Shown here in pieces: positions 6,208 through 6,251 of a stretch of DNA of 6,251 nucleotides. Every line of letters starts with the position of its first letter. Within the stretch, counting starts at the first letter, position 1. The position numbers were made by a program, and so were the translations under genes. The notes beneath the pieces are model-generated. The model did no database searches and was not told where the DNA came from. It was given only the letters and a program-made list of their open reading frames with translations. Origin of the DNA: CAJBLF01 sp964424505 (GTDB taxonomy: Bacteria; Patescibacteriota; Gracilibacteria; Absconditabacterales; Absconditicoccaceae); NCBI GenBank assembly GCA_964424505.1, contig CAYRIQ010000041.1, forward strand, positions 1-6,251, read 5' to 3'.

Positions 6208-6251
6208 TATATGTTGATGCATTTTGGATATAATAGGTATATACAAAAATA

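Overview
The window comes from a bacterium that reads TGA as glycine (NCBI code 25), which points to the Gracilibacteria/Absconditabacteria corner of the Patescibacteria (CPR). Four genes stay open over their full length only if TGA is sense, and TGA then falls on glycines that define known motifs: the Walker A glycine (GPNGAGKS), the ABC signature (LSDGE) and the TOPRIM glycine (VEGETD) of one protein, and the GLKD catalytic motif of TruD. By my count 39 of 87 glycines in these four genes are TGA; TGG stays Trp. In TruD a CGA codon falls on the Arg of the conserved Arg-His pair, which argues against the further CGA-to-Trp change known in Absconditabacterales and favours Gracilibacteria. The DNA is very AT-rich, most starts lack a clear Shine-Dalgarno sequence, and several sigma70-like promoters are legible.

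Layout. 1-378: a terminator and a small minus-strand hypothetical gene with no TGA codons. 379-836: a gene-free stretch with a 24-bp perfect palindrome and a degenerate tRNA-like segment. 837-1439 (minus): a free-standing HNH endonuclease with a zinc-finger-like N-terminus. 1632-2624 (minus): an acidic protein of about 330 residues with no recognisable family. 2658-2846: a divergent promoter region. 2847-2951 (plus): a 34-residue Thr/Glu-rich peptide gene, followed by a strong bidirectional terminator shared with truD. 3029-4135 (minus): tRNA pseudouridine synthase TruD. 4136-4272: a second divergent promoter region with a tandem 12-bp repeat. 4273-6207 (plus): an OLD-family protein (ABC ATPase fused to a TOPRIM nuclease domain), a family with known anti-phage members.

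The genes do not form one operon. truD is housekeeping. The OLD-type nuclease is a plausible defence gene under its own promoter, and any partner would lie beyond the right edge. The HNH gene, the palindrome, the tRNA-like relic and the gene lacking TGA cluster at the left and look like an accessory, recombination-prone patch. No CRISPR array, rRNA, intact tRNA or insertion sequence is visible.
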